From Rhodobiaceae bacterium UBA7378 (GTDB lineage: Bacteria > Pseudomonadota > Alphaproteobacteria > RS24), in NCBI GenBank assembly GCA_002469805.1, contig DKNW01000133.1, positions 607 to 7,926 on the forward strand: 7,320 nucleotides of DNA, written 5' to 3'. The notes below the pieces were generated by a model, which did not search any database, was not told the origin of the DNA, and saw only the letters and a list, made by a program, of their open reading frames with translations. This document shows positions 1 through 7,255 of the stretch, piece by piece (positions within the stretch are counted from its first letter, which is position 1; the number at the start of each line of letters is the position of its first letter). The translations under genes and the position numbers were made by a program.

Positions 1-240
1 CTGGTAGCAGCTGCGAGGGACGGTCAATTTGATATTGTGGCCACGGTAAGCGGCGGCGGTTTGTCGGGGCAAGCGGGTGCTGTGCGCCATGGCTTGTCAA
101 AGGCACTGACCTATTACGAGCCGGGATTGCGGGGCGTTCTCAAATCAGGTGGTTTCCTGACGCGCGATAGCCGTGTTGTTGAACGTAAGAAATATGGTCG
201 CGCGAAAGCCCGACGTAGCTTCCAGTTCTCGAAACGTTAA
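1..240 (+). CDS. rpsI: 30S ribosomal protein S9, C-terminal part (5' end outside window)
   Basis: This is the last 79 codons of ribosomal protein S9, open from base 1 and ending at TAA 238-240. S9 sits in the head of the small ribosomal subunit, and its basic C-terminal tail reaches the P-site tRNA. The family signature is visible: GGGLSGQAGAVRHGLSKAL begins at visible codon 18. It is followed by the FLTRD and VVERKKYG blocks and the conserved basic ending QFSKR. The N-terminal part, roughly 50 to 80 residues, lies upstream of the window. rpsI normally follows rplM (L13) in one operon, so rplM is expected just upstream; that is inference. A strong intrinsic terminator follows the stop. Nothing is unusual in the visible part, and the identification is secure. 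Confidence 0.97.
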   Translation: MVAAARDGQFDIVATVSGGGLSGQAGAVRHGLSKALTYYEPGLRGVLKSGGFLTRDSRVVERKKYGRAKARRSFQFSKR

Positions 241-262
241 GTTTTATTCTTTTACGGAAAAG

Positions 263-289
263 AAAAAGGGGCGTTTAGGCCCCTTTTTT
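263..289 (+). terminator. Intrinsic terminator of the rpsI operon
   Basis: A perfect 10-bp inverted repeat is present: AAAAAGGGGC (263-272), a 6-base loop GTTTAG (273-278) and GCCCCTTTTTT (279-289), whose T run is the 3' side of the stem plus one more T. It starts 23 bases after the rpsI stop, where a rho-independent terminator belongs. The stem is partly A-T, so the effective core is the five G-C pairs followed by the T tract. The repeat is nearly symmetric, with an A run opposite the T run, so it could also act on the other strand, but no convergent gene is seen. It separates the ribosomal protein operon from fabZ. Confidence 0.9.
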
Positions 290-314
290 GTTATTAATAC
301 AGCACTTAGTTCAT

Positions 315-320
315 GGGAGA
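315..320 (+). promoter_or_regulatory. Ribosome binding site of fabZ
   Basis: GGGAGA lies 5 bases before the ATG at 326 and sets the fabZ start. The reading frame is open further upstream, back to a TTG at 173, but that extension overlaps rpsI and the terminator and has no S9-independent similarity. The ATG at 313 overlaps this site, is out of frame and meets a stop at 409-411 after 32 codons, so it is not the start. Confidence 0.75.
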
Positions 321-325
321 TAAAG

Positions 326-796
326 ATGGCCGATTCGCTTCCGGGTACTTCAGTGGACATTCAGGATATTCTCGATTTCCTGCCCCATCGGTATCCGTTT
401 TTGCTTGTTGATCGCGTTGAGGACATGCAGGGCGAGGAAACTGCTGTCGGCATTAAAAATGTAACCTACAGTGAGCCTTGGTTTACCGGGCACTTTCCCG
501 AACGCCCGGTGTTTCCCGGCGTTCTGATTATTGAGGCTATCGCCCAGGTTTCGGCGATACTTGTGCTGCAAAACGCAAAGCTGAACGGGCAACCCATTAT
601 TGCCGATCGGATTTATTTTATGACAGTCGACAATGTGCGGTTCAGACGCCCTGTAGTGCCTGGTGACCAGATGCGGATTCGCGTGGAGAAAATCCGTCGC
701 CGTGGCATGGCATATAAATTTCGCGGGCGCGTATTCGTCGGCGATGAACTCGCTGCTGAGGGTGTTATTATGGCCGTTAATCAGGAAGCCGATTAA
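326..796 (+). CDS. fabZ: 3-hydroxyacyl-[acyl-carrier-protein] dehydratase FabZ
   Basis: FabZ removes water from (3R)-3-hydroxyacyl-ACP to give trans-2-enoyl-ACP in the cytosolic type II fatty-acid synthesis cycle. The product is 156 residues, the usual size for a single hot-dog fold subunit. The N-terminal block LPHRYPFLLVDRV (19-31) is typical. The active-site helix region contains GHFPERPVFPGVLIIEAIAQ (55-74), giving the catalytic pair His56 and Glu70 with the 14-residue spacing known in FabZ. This HFP and E-A-x-A-Q pattern separates FabZ from FabA. The start at ATG 326 is supported by GGGAGA five bases upstream. The gene follows the rpsI terminator and is 45 bases from argC, so the two may be co-transcribed. 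In most proteobacteria fabZ lies in the lpxD-fabZ-lpxA cluster, so this position is uncommon. It could be the only copy or a second paralogue, and the window cannot decide. Confidence 0.95.
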   Translation: MADSLPGTSVDIQDILDFLPHRYPFLLVDRVEDMQGEETAVGIKNVTYSEPWFTGHFPERPVFPGVLIIEAIAQVSAILVLQNAKLNGQPIIADRIYFMTVDNVRFRRPVVPGDQMRIRVEKIRRRGMAYKFRGRVFVGDELAAEGVIMAVNQEAD

Positions 797-841
797 AAAG
801 CACTGGTTCAGCTTGCCGGTTTACAAGAGCAGTTAGGAAAA

Positions 842-1888
842 ATGGCAAACTCGCAAATCAACGTCGCAATTATTGGTGCTTCGGGATACACCGGCGCAGA
901 CGCTGTGCGTTTACTGGCGGCCCATCCGCGCGCGCGTATTGCGGCGCTGACCGGTAACGCCCATGCGGGCAAGCCGCTTGCCGAAATCTTTCCGCAATTT
1001 GCCAGCGTTGATGCGCCGCCCTTATGCCGCGTCGAAGAAGTCGATTGGCAAAATATCGATGCTGCTATTTGTGGCCTGCCACATTCAACAGCGCAGGATG
1101 TGATTGCTGACATTCCTGAACATGTTCGGATTATTGATATGTCAGCCGATTTTCGCTTGCGCGATGTGCAGGTTTATCAGGAATGGTATGGGCGCAGCCA
1201 TGATGCACCGGACCTTCTGGGCGGTGCTGTTTATGGACTGAGCGAGCATTACCGCGCGCAAATCGCGGATGCGCGTCTCGTAGCCTGCCCAGGCTGCTAT
1301 CCGACCGCTGCGTTGACGCTGCTGATTCCGCTTGTAAAGGCCGGATTAATTGAAACGTCGGATCTAATTATTGACGCAAAATCTGGCGTCTCTGGTGCTG
1401 GACGGAGCCTGAAGGAACAAAACCTGTTTGCAGAAGTTGCCGAAGCTATGCACGCATATGGGGTTGGGGCGCACCGTCACGCGCCAGAAATCGAGCAGGA
1501 AGTGTCCCTCGCCGCAGGCCATAGCGTGATGGTGAATTTTACACCGCATCTCGTTCCGATGAACCGGGGCGAGTATTTGTCGGTATATGCCAAGGCTGCA
1601 AATGGCGCGGGTGCCCAAGACATGCGCATCTGTCTGGAAGAGGTTTATCGCGATGCGCCTTTCGTGCGGCTGGCGCGTGCGGGACTGGCGCCGGCCACAC
1701 GGCATGTGCGCGGCTCGAATATTTGTGAACTGGCCGCCTTTGACGACAGGTTGCCAGGCCGCGTTATCTTGTTTTCGGCCCTCGATAATCTGGTGAAGGG
1801 CTCGAGCGGCCAGGCCGTGCAAAACATGAACATCATGTTTGGGTTTGACGAAACAGACGGATTGGAGCAACAACCGCTATATCCTTGA
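842..1888 (+). CDS. argC: N-acetyl-gamma-glutamyl-phosphate reductase
   Basis: ArgC catalyses the third step of arginine synthesis, the NADPH-dependent reduction of N-acetylglutamyl 5-phosphate to N-acetylglutamate 5-semialdehyde in the cytosol. The protein is 348 residues, typical of the long (type 1) form. The dinucleotide-binding loop is GASGYTG (12-18). The catalytic cysteine is Cys152 in ACPGCYPTAAL, and the HRHAPEI motif at 211-217 supplies the conserved active-site histidine. GVSGAGR lies between them, and the C-terminal block GSSGQAVQNMN is characteristic of the family. The start at ATG 842 follows AGGA (835-838) at close spacing. Closeness to rpsI is common in alphaproteobacteria; here fabZ lies between them. 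The other arg genes are not in the window, as is usual when argC stands alone. No regulatory site was recognised. Confidence 0.97.
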   Translation: MANSQINVAIIGASGYTGADAVRLLAAHPRARIAALTGNAHAGKPLAEIFPQFASVDAPPLCRVEEVDWQNIDAAICGLPHSTAQDVIADIPEHVRIIDMSADFRLRDVQVYQEWYGRSHDAPDLLGGAVYGLSEHYRAQIADARLVACPGCYPTAALTLLIPLVKAGLIETSDLIIDAKSGVSGAGRSLKEQNLFAEVAEAMHAYGVGAHRHAPEIEQEVSLAAGHSVMVNFTPHLVPMNRGEYLSVYAKAANGAGAQDMRICLEEVYRDAPFVRLARAGLAPATRHVRGSNICELAAFDDRLPGRVILFSALDNLVKGSSGQAVQNMNIMFGFDETDGLEQQPLYP

Positions 1889-1963
1889 TGCGACCATGTA
1901 GAGCCTTTAATTGGCCGCAATTCGGTGGCATAGACAGGGATATCAAGAGGTAAGAGACGAACC

Positions 1964-3166
1964 ATGGGACAAGACTTTCAGCGCATTCAGCGTCTGCCGC
2001 CATATGTATTCGAACAGGTCAATAAGTTAAAGGCTCAGGCGCGCGCGCAGGGCAAAGATATTATCGATTTCGGCATGGGTAATCCCGATTTGCCGACACC
2101 GACGCATATTGTGGAAAAGCTGGTTGAGACTGTCCGAAATCCGCGTACGCATCGATATTCGGCGTCCAAGGGGATCCCGGGTCTGCGTAAAGCCCAAGCG
2201 CGCTATTACGAGCGGCGTTTCGGCGTGAAACTCGACCCCGATACGGAAGTAATCGCCACGCTTGGCTCGAAAGAAGGTTTTGCAAATATGGCCCAAGCCA
2301 TCACCGACCCGGGTGATGTCATTCTGGTGCCCAACCCGACCTATCCGATCCATGCCTTCGGTTTTATCATTTCCGGCGCTACGATACGCCATTTACCGCT
2401 GGAGGAAGGGGTCGATTTTTTCTCCGTTCTCGATCACGCAGTTGCCAATAGTCACCCGACACCCAAAGCGCTTGTGCTGAATTTTCCAGCTAACCCAACC
2501 GCAGAAGTTGTTGACCTTGCCTTTTACAAAGAGGCTGTGGCATTCGCCAAAAAGCATGACATTATTTTGTTGTCGGATCTGGCGTATTCGGAGATTTACT
2601 TTGATGATGATACGCCGCCGCCCTCTATTTTGCAGATCGACGGGGCTAAGGATGTGGCGGTTGAATTTACATCCCTGTCGAAAACCTTTTCGATGCCGGG
2701 TTGGCGCATGGGTTTTGCGGTTGGCAATGCCCGCTTGATCGGGGCGTTAACGCGCATAAAATCTTATCTCGATTATGGCGCTTTCACACCAATTCAAGTT
2801 GCCGCCGCTGCCGCTTTGGATAGTCCGGAAGAGGTTATTCATGAGATTAGACATGTATACAAAGAACGCCGTGATGTTCTGATTGACGTGTTTTCACGCG
2901 CGGGATGGGATGTGCCATCACCAGCGGCAACCATGTTTGCGTGGGGAAAAATCCCCCCACAATTTGAGGGCATGACGTCGATTGAGTTCTCTACATTATT
3001 GTTGCAAGAGGCTGATATCGCCGTATCGCCGGGCATTGGTTTTGGTGAGTATGGCGATAATCATGTGCGCATTGCTTTAGTGGAAAACGAGCAGCGTATC
3101 CGTCAGGCAGGCCGGAACTTGAAGCGGTTCATGGAAGAACATGCGGGAAAACGGAAGTCGGCATGA
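1964..3166 (+). CDS. alaC: AlaC-type class I/II aminotransferase (glutamate-pyruvate; often labelled LL-diaminopimelate aminotransferase)
   Basis: This is a 400-residue fold-type I PLP-dependent aminotransferase. From recalled E. coli AlaC (YfdZ) it shares long blocks, including MGNPDLPTP (38-46), GSKEG, VPNPTYPIH, ARIKSY-like TRIKSYLDYG, FTPIQVAAAAAL and VSPGIGFGEYGD. Key PLP residues can be placed: Asn177 in NFPANPTA, Asp205 and Tyr208 in SDLAYSEIYF, the Schiff-base Lys240 in SLSKTFSMPGWRMGF, and the substrate-carboxylate Arg369 in NHVRIAL. AlaC moves an amino group from glutamate to pyruvate to make alanine. Annotation pipelines often call these proteins LL-diaminopimelate aminotransferase, which I consider less likely. 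The AGAG-containing stretch 1951-1957 lies before ATG 1964. The stop overlaps the hom start (ATGA), so the two are probably co-translated. Family is certain; exact substrate is inferred. Confidence 0.88.
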   Translation: MGQDFQRIQRLPPYVFEQVNKLKAQARAQGKDIIDFGMGNPDLPTPTHIVEKLVETVRNPRTHRYSASKGIPGLRKAQARYYERRFGVKLDPDTEVIATLGSKEGFANMAQAITDPGDVILVPNPTYPIHAFGFIISGATIRHLPLEEGVDFFSVLDHAVANSHPTPKALVLNFPANPTAEVVDLAFYKEAVAFAKKHDIILLSDLAYSEIYFDDDTPPPSILQIDGAKDVAVEFTSLSKTFSMPGWRMGFAVGNARLIGALTRIKSYLDYGAFTPIQVAAAAALDSPEEVIHEIRHVYKERRDVLIDVFSRAGWDVPSPAATMFAWGKIPPQFEGMTSIEFSTLLLQEADIAVSPGIGFGEYGDNHVRIALVENEQRIRQAGRNLKRFMEEHAGKRKSA

Positions 3167-4431
3167 GCCGCGCATTGCGTATAGGACTGGCTGGTCTTGG
3201 CACGGTTGGCAGTCAGGTGGCCGAGAGCGTGTTAAGTGGTGTAATTCCCGGTGTATCTCTCAGCGCGGTGTGCGCGCGCGATAAAACCCGCGATCGTGGC
3301 GTGGACTTGTCGACCGTGCGTTGGGTCGACCATCCCAATGATCTCGCCGAAGCGGGCGACGTTGACATCATTGTCGAATTGATAGGCGGTACAGGCGATC
3401 CGGCGGCGGCACTCATTGATGCGGCGTTGGCGGCTGGTAAATCTGTTGTCACAGCGAATAAGGCGCTGTTGGCCGCGCGCGCTATGCATTTGGCGGTGAT
3501 CAGCGAAGCTAGTGGTGCATCGTTGGCTTATGAAGCTGCCGTTGCCGGCGGTATCCCAGTTATTAAAACTCTGCGCGAAGCACTTGCGGGCAATAAAATT
3601 ACCCGTGTATGCGGCATATTAAATGGCACCTGCAATTACATATTGAGCCAGATGGAAAGCACGGGGCTTTCTTTCGACGCGGCATTGCGCGATGCGCAGG
3701 CACTTGGTTTTGCCGAAGCCGAACCCGAACTGGATATTAGCGGCATGGATGCGGCGCAGAAACTGTCATTGTTGGCAGGTCTGGCGTTCAACATTCAGCC
3801 CGATACCTCGTTGATCTCCGTAACCGGTATCGAGGCGATTACAGATCAAGATATTTCGTATGCTGGCGAGTTTAATAGTGTCATCCGCCTCATCGGTTTG
3901 GCGGCTGAGACACCGGAGGGGCTGGTTCAGTGCGTTTCGCCGATGCTAGTGAGACGCGATCATATGCTAGCGCAGGTCAAAAATGAACTAAACGCGGTCA
4001 TGCTGGAGGCCCAACCTGTCGGACAATTATTTTTACAAGGGCCCGGCGCAGGCGGTGGTGCTACGGCATCGGCAGTTTTATCGGATATTGCTGATCTGGC
4101 GCAGGGCTTCGGTCGACCAATTTTCGGTATGGATGCGCTGCAAATGGAAGCGGCGAGCGTATGTGCCTTGCCGCCACAGGCTTGGTATCTCAGGCTGGCT
4201 TTGGCCGATGAGCCTGGCAGCATGGCAACCGTAACTCAGCTTCTCGCGCAAAACGGCGTGTCGATTGAGGAAGTTGTGCAAAGATCCCGTAATGCTGGTG
4301 ACACTCATCTTCCTGTAGTGTTTATTACCCACAAGGTCGCTCCGGCTAATCTTCAGGCGGCGTTAGATAGTCTTGCCCAGCAAGATAGAATAAGCGATCA
4401 AGTTTTGGCTTTGCCTGTATTCGAGGCATAG
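3163..4431 (+). CDS. hom: Homoserine dehydrogenase with C-terminal ACT domain
   Basis: Homoserine dehydrogenase reduces aspartate 4-semialdehyde to homoserine with NAD(P)H, the branch point to threonine and methionine. The 422-residue protein is a stand-alone enzyme without a fused aspartate kinase. The Rossmann glycine loop GLAGLGTVG is at 8-16. TANKALLA contains Lys100. The substrate-binding and catalytic blocks follow: EAAVAGGIPVIK, GILNGTCNYIL and EPELDISGMDAAQK, with Asp196 and Lys200 matching the family's catalytic pair. An ACT domain occupies about 342-415 (YLRLALADEPGSMA onwards, with NGVSIEEV). ACT domains in this family usually sense threonine, so feedback inhibition is expected but not shown. 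ATG 3163 overlaps the upstream TGA (ATGA), and GGAAG at 3153-3157 provides a binding site. No threonine or methionine leader peptide is seen upstream. Confidence 0.97.
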   Translation: MSRALRIGLAGLGTVGSQVAESVLSGVIPGVSLSAVCARDKTRDRGVDLSTVRWVDHPNDLAEAGDVDIIVELIGGTGDPAAALIDAALAAGKSVVTANKALLAARAMHLAVISEASGASLAYEAAVAGGIPVIKTLREALAGNKITRVCGILNGTCNYILSQMESTGLSFDAALRDAQALGFAEAEPELDISGMDAAQKLSLLAGLAFNIQPDTSLISVTGIEAITDQDISYAGEFNSVIRLIGLAAETPEGLVQCVSPMLVRRDHMLAQVKNELNAVMLEAQPVGQLFLQGPGAGGGATASAVLSDIADLAQGFGRPIFGMDALQMEAASVCALPPQAWYLRLALADEPGSMATVTQLLAQNGVSIEEVVQRSRNAGDTHLPVVFITHKVAPANLQAALDSLAQQDRISDQVLALPVFEA

Positions 4432-4433
4432 CA

Positions 4434-4443
4434 AAGGGAGAGG
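4434..4443 (+). promoter_or_regulatory. Strong ribosome binding site of glpX
   Basis: A purine-rich stretch AAGGGAGAGG lies in the 14-base gap between the hom stop (4429-4431) and the glpX ATG (4446), with GGAG and GAGG cores 2 to 7 bases from the start. It is the best Shine-Dalgarno match in the window and suggests that glpX is translated efficiently from the polycistronic message, independently of hom. Confidence 0.7.
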
Positions 4444-4445
4444 TT

Positions 4446-5426
4446 ATGAGTAAATCCAAGGGTATTAACCGAGTTTTGACACTGGAACTTGCGCGTGTAA
4501 CTGAGCGCGCGGCGGTCGCGGCGTCACGATTGATCGGTCGCGGCGATGAAAAGGCGGCAGACCAGGCGGCGGTTGATGCGATGCGTCGGGAACTCAACAC
4601 GCTGGAAATTGATGGCGAGGTGGTCATTGGCGAGGGTGAACGCGACGAAGCGCCTATGCTCTATATCGGCGAGAAAGTTGGTAAGGGTAAAGGACCAAAA
4701 GTTGATATTGCGCTTGATCCGCTGGAGGGCACCACGCTCACGGCCAAAGGTATGGCGAACGCGCTGGCCGTTGTAGCTATGGCCGAAGCCGGCAGCTTGC
4801 TGAATGCGCCGGATGCTTATATGGACAAGATTGCACTTGGTGGCAATTACGCCGATGACATTGTTGATCTGGACGCGACGCCGGAAGAAAACGTGAGAGC
4901 AGTGGCCACTGCGAAGGGTGTCGATGTTGAATTGGTTAATGTGTGTATTCTAGACCGCCCGCGCCATGCCGAAATGATTGCCAAAGTGCGCGAATGTGGT
5001 GCGCGTGTGACGCTCATTTCAGACGGCGACATTGCCGGCATTATTCACACCACTGACCCCTCTACGGGTATTGATTTATATATGGGCATAGGCGGCGCGC
5101 CCGAAGGCGTTCTGGCGGCGGCGGCATTGCGTTGCACGGGCGGTCAAATGCAAGGCCGCCTGATCCTTGAAGGCGATGAACAACAGCGGCGGGCGAAAAA
5201 AATGGGCATCACTGACTTTACACGTAAATACAAAGTCGACGAAATGGCAAAGGGCGATGTTGTGTTGTCCTCGACCGGTGTCACGTCCGGGTCAATGTTG
5301 TCGGGTATTTCCCATCAAAACGGCGTGATCTGGACAGAAACGCTGCTCATGCGTTCATCAACGCGCACAATTCGCTGGATAAAAGCCTGCCACGCCAACC
5401 AGGATAAATTCCACCTGAATGATTGA
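4446..5426 (+). CDS. glpX: Class II fructose-1,6-bisphosphatase GlpX
   Basis: GlpX hydrolyses fructose 1,6-bisphosphate to fructose 6-phosphate, a gluconeogenic step that in some alphaproteobacteria also serves the Calvin cycle with sedoheptulose bisphosphate as a second substrate. The 326-residue protein has the family's usual length. Its metal and phosphate residues line up with E. coli GlpX at a constant offset of six: Asp39, Glu63 in VVIGEGERDEAPML, and Asp91 and Glu94 in LDPLEGTT. The downstream motifs ISDGDIAG (191-198), GIGGAPEGVLAAAAL with Glu220, and STGVTSGSML are also present. The C-terminal tail after TETLLMRSS keeps the family pattern. It departs from the common R-S-x-T-G-T form, with Arg where Gly is usual in STRT; this is minor and is from memory. 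The last 8 bases overlap the recJ start. The position between hom and recJ matches a familiar alphaproteobacterial order. Confidence 0.96.
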   Translation: MSKSKGINRVLTLELARVTERAAVAASRLIGRGDEKAADQAAVDAMRRELNTLEIDGEVVIGEGERDEAPMLYIGEKVGKGKGPKVDIALDPLEGTTLTAKGMANALAVVAMAEAGSLLNAPDAYMDKIALGGNYADDIVDLDATPEENVRAVATAKGVDVELVNVCILDRPRHAEMIAKVRECGARVTLISDGDIAGIIHTTDPSTGIDLYMGIGGAPEGVLAAAALRCTGGQMQGRLILEGDEQQRRAKKMGITDFTRKYKVDEMAKGDVVLSSTGVTSGSMLSGISHQNGVIWTETLLMRSSTRTIRWIKACHANQDKFHLND

Positions 5427-7209
5427 GACGGCAGATCAGGCAGCTTTGGGAGTTTCGCGTTCTGCAGCTGAGCAGGTCTGGAAGTTTCGTCCGAGTGACG
5501 ACCAACGCGTGCTGGCGATGTGCCAGCGGCATACAATACCCGATATTCTAGCTCGCCTGCTTGTGGCGCGTGGTGTTGGTCTTGACGACACCCCAAGCTA
5601 TCTGGAACCGCGTTTGCGCGACCTGTTGCCCGACCCATCTTGCTTGAAAGACATGGATAAAGCTGCTGAACGTCTGGCGCTTGCAGTGGAGCATGAGGAA
5701 AATTTTGCGGTGTTTGGCGACTATGATGTCGACGGGGCGACTTCGTCTGCCGTGCTGTCGCGTTATTTTGCTGCGCTGGGTAGGCCGGTGCGGGTCTATA
5801 TTCCCGATCGCCAGCGCGAAGGTTACGGTCCCAACACCGAGGCATTTAAGCAATTGCAGGCGGAAGGGCATAACCTGATTGTCACGGTCGATTGCGGCAC
5901 CATGGCCCATGACACGTTGGCGGTTGCACATACGGCCGGCATTGATGTGATTGTGGCTGACCATCACCAAACGGGTGGCGGGCTTCCGACGTGTTTCGCG
6001 CTTATTAATCCGCGTCGCGCAGATGACACAAGCGGCCTTGGCTATCTGGCCGCTGTGGGCGTGACGTTTCTGCTCGTTGTTGCGGTAAATCGCTGCTTGC
6101 GTCGCCGGGGCTATTTCGACACGCATGACGAGCCAGATGTGATGCAGCTGTTGGATATGGTTGCCTTGGGCACAGTGTGCGATGTTGTGCCACTGCAAGG
6201 TGTAAATCGCGCCTTGGTGCGGCAGGGGCTGGCAGTTGCTGCGCATACCGACAATATGGGTATACAGGCATTGTCGCGCGTTTCGCGCGCTGAGGGGCCG
6301 CTGGGGACTTATGAACTGGGTTTTCAGCTGGGACCACGTCTAAATGCCGGTGGCCGGGTTGGGGAAGCTTCGCTAGGTGTACGGCTCTTATCGACACAAA
6401 GCAGTGAAGAGGCGACGGGGTTTGCCTCGCGCCTTGATGACCTTAACACCGAAAGACGCGCGATTGAAGCGCAGGTACTTGCCGACGCGATGCACGAAGC
6501 GGAAGCCAAAATTGCCGCACATAACGCCGCGCCCCCGTTTTTTTTATGTGCACGGGTTGGTTGGCATCCGGGGGTTATCGGCATTGTGGCTGGCAGGATT
6601 AAGGATAAATTTCACCGACCGAGTTTCGTGATTGCGTTAGATGAAAACGGGAATGGCAAAGGTTCGGCCCGCTCAATTTCGGGCATTGACGTGGGGCAAC
6701 TTGTGGCCGGCGCCGTTGATCGTGGTATTATCGAGGCTGGTGGCGGGCATGCTATGGCAGCGGGTTTAACGCTGCGCGGTGATCAAATTGGGGATTTCGA
6801 GGCCTATTTGACAGAAAAGTTGGGCGAATTATCGCTCGATGGTCCGCGCGACCTGTGGCTTGATGCGTCACTGACGCCCGCAGGGGCAAATAGGGGGCTG
6901 CTTGAATTAATCCATAAGGCTGGGCCGTTCGGGGCTGGTAATCCGGAGCCGCGGTTTGTTTTCCCCTCAGTGCGTGTGGTGCAGAGCGATATTGTTGGCG
7001 ATGGGCATGTGCGGTGCGTGTTGGCGGGTCGGGAAGGTGGCCGGTTAAAGGCCATTGCATTTTCAAGCGTACCGGAGCCTGTCCGTGCCTTACTGACGAA
7101 TCCGCCATCGCATTGTCATATCGCCGGATTTTTGCGCGCGGATAACTGGAACGGGCGGCAAGATGTTCAGCTGATGGTGCATGATGCCGCATATGCTGAC
7201 AATGCTTGA
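5419..7209 (+). CDS. recJ: Single-stranded-DNA-specific 5'-3' exonuclease RecJ
   Basis: RecJ degrades single-stranded DNA from the 5' end in RecF-pathway recombination, mismatch repair and base excision repair. The 596-residue protein matches the usual length. The DHH phosphoesterase motifs are complete: GDYDVDG with Asp101, Asp103 and Asp105; VDCGT with Asp158; ADHH with Asp181, His182 and His183; and CDVVPL with Asp255. The linker block LNAGGRVGEA (from 308, Arg313) follows. The DHHA1 part shows GWHPGVIGIVAGR (His383) and GGGHAMAAG (441-449, His444). The C-terminal region about 480-590 fits the OB-fold domain. The ATG at 5419 lies inside the end of glpX (ATGATTGA, 8-base overlap). The nearest purine-rich site, AGGA at 5401-5404, is rather far, so translation probably depends on ribosomes ending glpX. 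A T8 run at 6538-6545 lies in frame. Confidence 0.96.
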   Translation: MIETADQAALGVSRSAAEQVWKFRPSDDQRVLAMCQRHTIPDILARLLVARGVGLDDTPSYLEPRLRDLLPDPSCLKDMDKAAERLALAVEHEENFAVFGDYDVDGATSSAVLSRYFAALGRPVRVYIPDRQREGYGPNTEAFKQLQAEGHNLIVTVDCGTMAHDTLAVAHTAGIDVIVADHHQTGGGLPTCFALINPRRADDTSGLGYLAAVGVTFLLVVAVNRCLRRRGYFDTHDEPDVMQLLDMVALGTVCDVVPLQGVNRALVRQGLAVAAHTDNMGIQALSRVSRAEGPLGTYELGFQLGPRLNAGGRVGEASLGVRLLSTQSSEEATGFASRLDDLNTERRAIEAQVLADAMHEAEAKIAAHNAAPPFFLCARVGWHPGVIGIVAGRIKDKFHRPSFVIALDENGNGKGSARSISGIDVGQLVAGAVDRGIIEAGGGHAMAAGLTLRGDQIGDFEAYLTEKLGELSLDGPRDLWLDASLTPAGANRGLLELIHKAGPFGAGNPEPRFVFPSVRVVQSDIVGDGHVRCVLAGREGGRLKAIAFSSVPEPVRALLTNPPSHCHIAGFLRADNWNGRQDVQLMVHDAAYADNA

Positions 7210-7234
7210 ATTCCGCTTGGAATATGAGTATATC
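7206..7234 (+). promoter_or_regulatory. Candidate sigma-70-type promoter of tRNA-Glu
   Basis: TTGAAT (7206-7211) and TATATC (7229-7234) are separated by exactly 17 bases, and each matches the consensus hexamer at four of six positions. The predicted start, about 7241, lies some 15 bases before the tRNA. The -35 element overlaps the recJ stop codon. The gap from recJ to the tRNA is only 46 bases, so read-through from recJ is an alternative. The match is modest and could be chance. Confidence 0.35.
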
Positions 7235-7255
7235 AGGTCAACTTAGAGCCATAGA

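Noticed and set aside
173..325. Upstream extension of the fabZ reading frame into rpsI and through the terminator
   Set aside because: The frame is open by chance. It overlaps rpsI out of frame and crosses the terminator hairpin, the family N-terminus fits ATG 326, and a good ribosome binding site lies just before that ATG.
313..411. Out-of-frame small reading frame starting at ATG 313, overlapping the fabZ ribosome binding site
   Set aside because: It would encode about 32 residues, has no binding site of its own and ends inside fabZ. A chance ATG is the simplest reading.
1364..1873. Long antisense reading frames opposite argC and, likewise, opposite recJ (for example 5548-6246)
   Set aside because: They are shadows of strongly conserved sense genes, lack binding sites, and have low-complexity, basic compositions without recognisable domains.
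1909..1922. Inverted repeat AATTG-gccg-CAATT in the argC–alaC gap
   Set aside because: It is only a 5-bp, A-T-rich stem without a T tract, too weak to call a terminator. As an operator it has no known match.
1906..1934. Possible promoter TTTAAT–17–CATAGA before alaC
   Set aside because: Only three of six positions match in each hexamer, which is expected by chance. A promoter here is plausible from the 75-base gap but not supported by sequence.
7210..7223. Hairpin ATTCC-gctt-GGAAT just after the recJ stop
   Set aside because: It has a five-pair stem with no following T run, so it is not a convincing intrinsic terminator. It also lies within the spacer of the candidate tRNA promoter.
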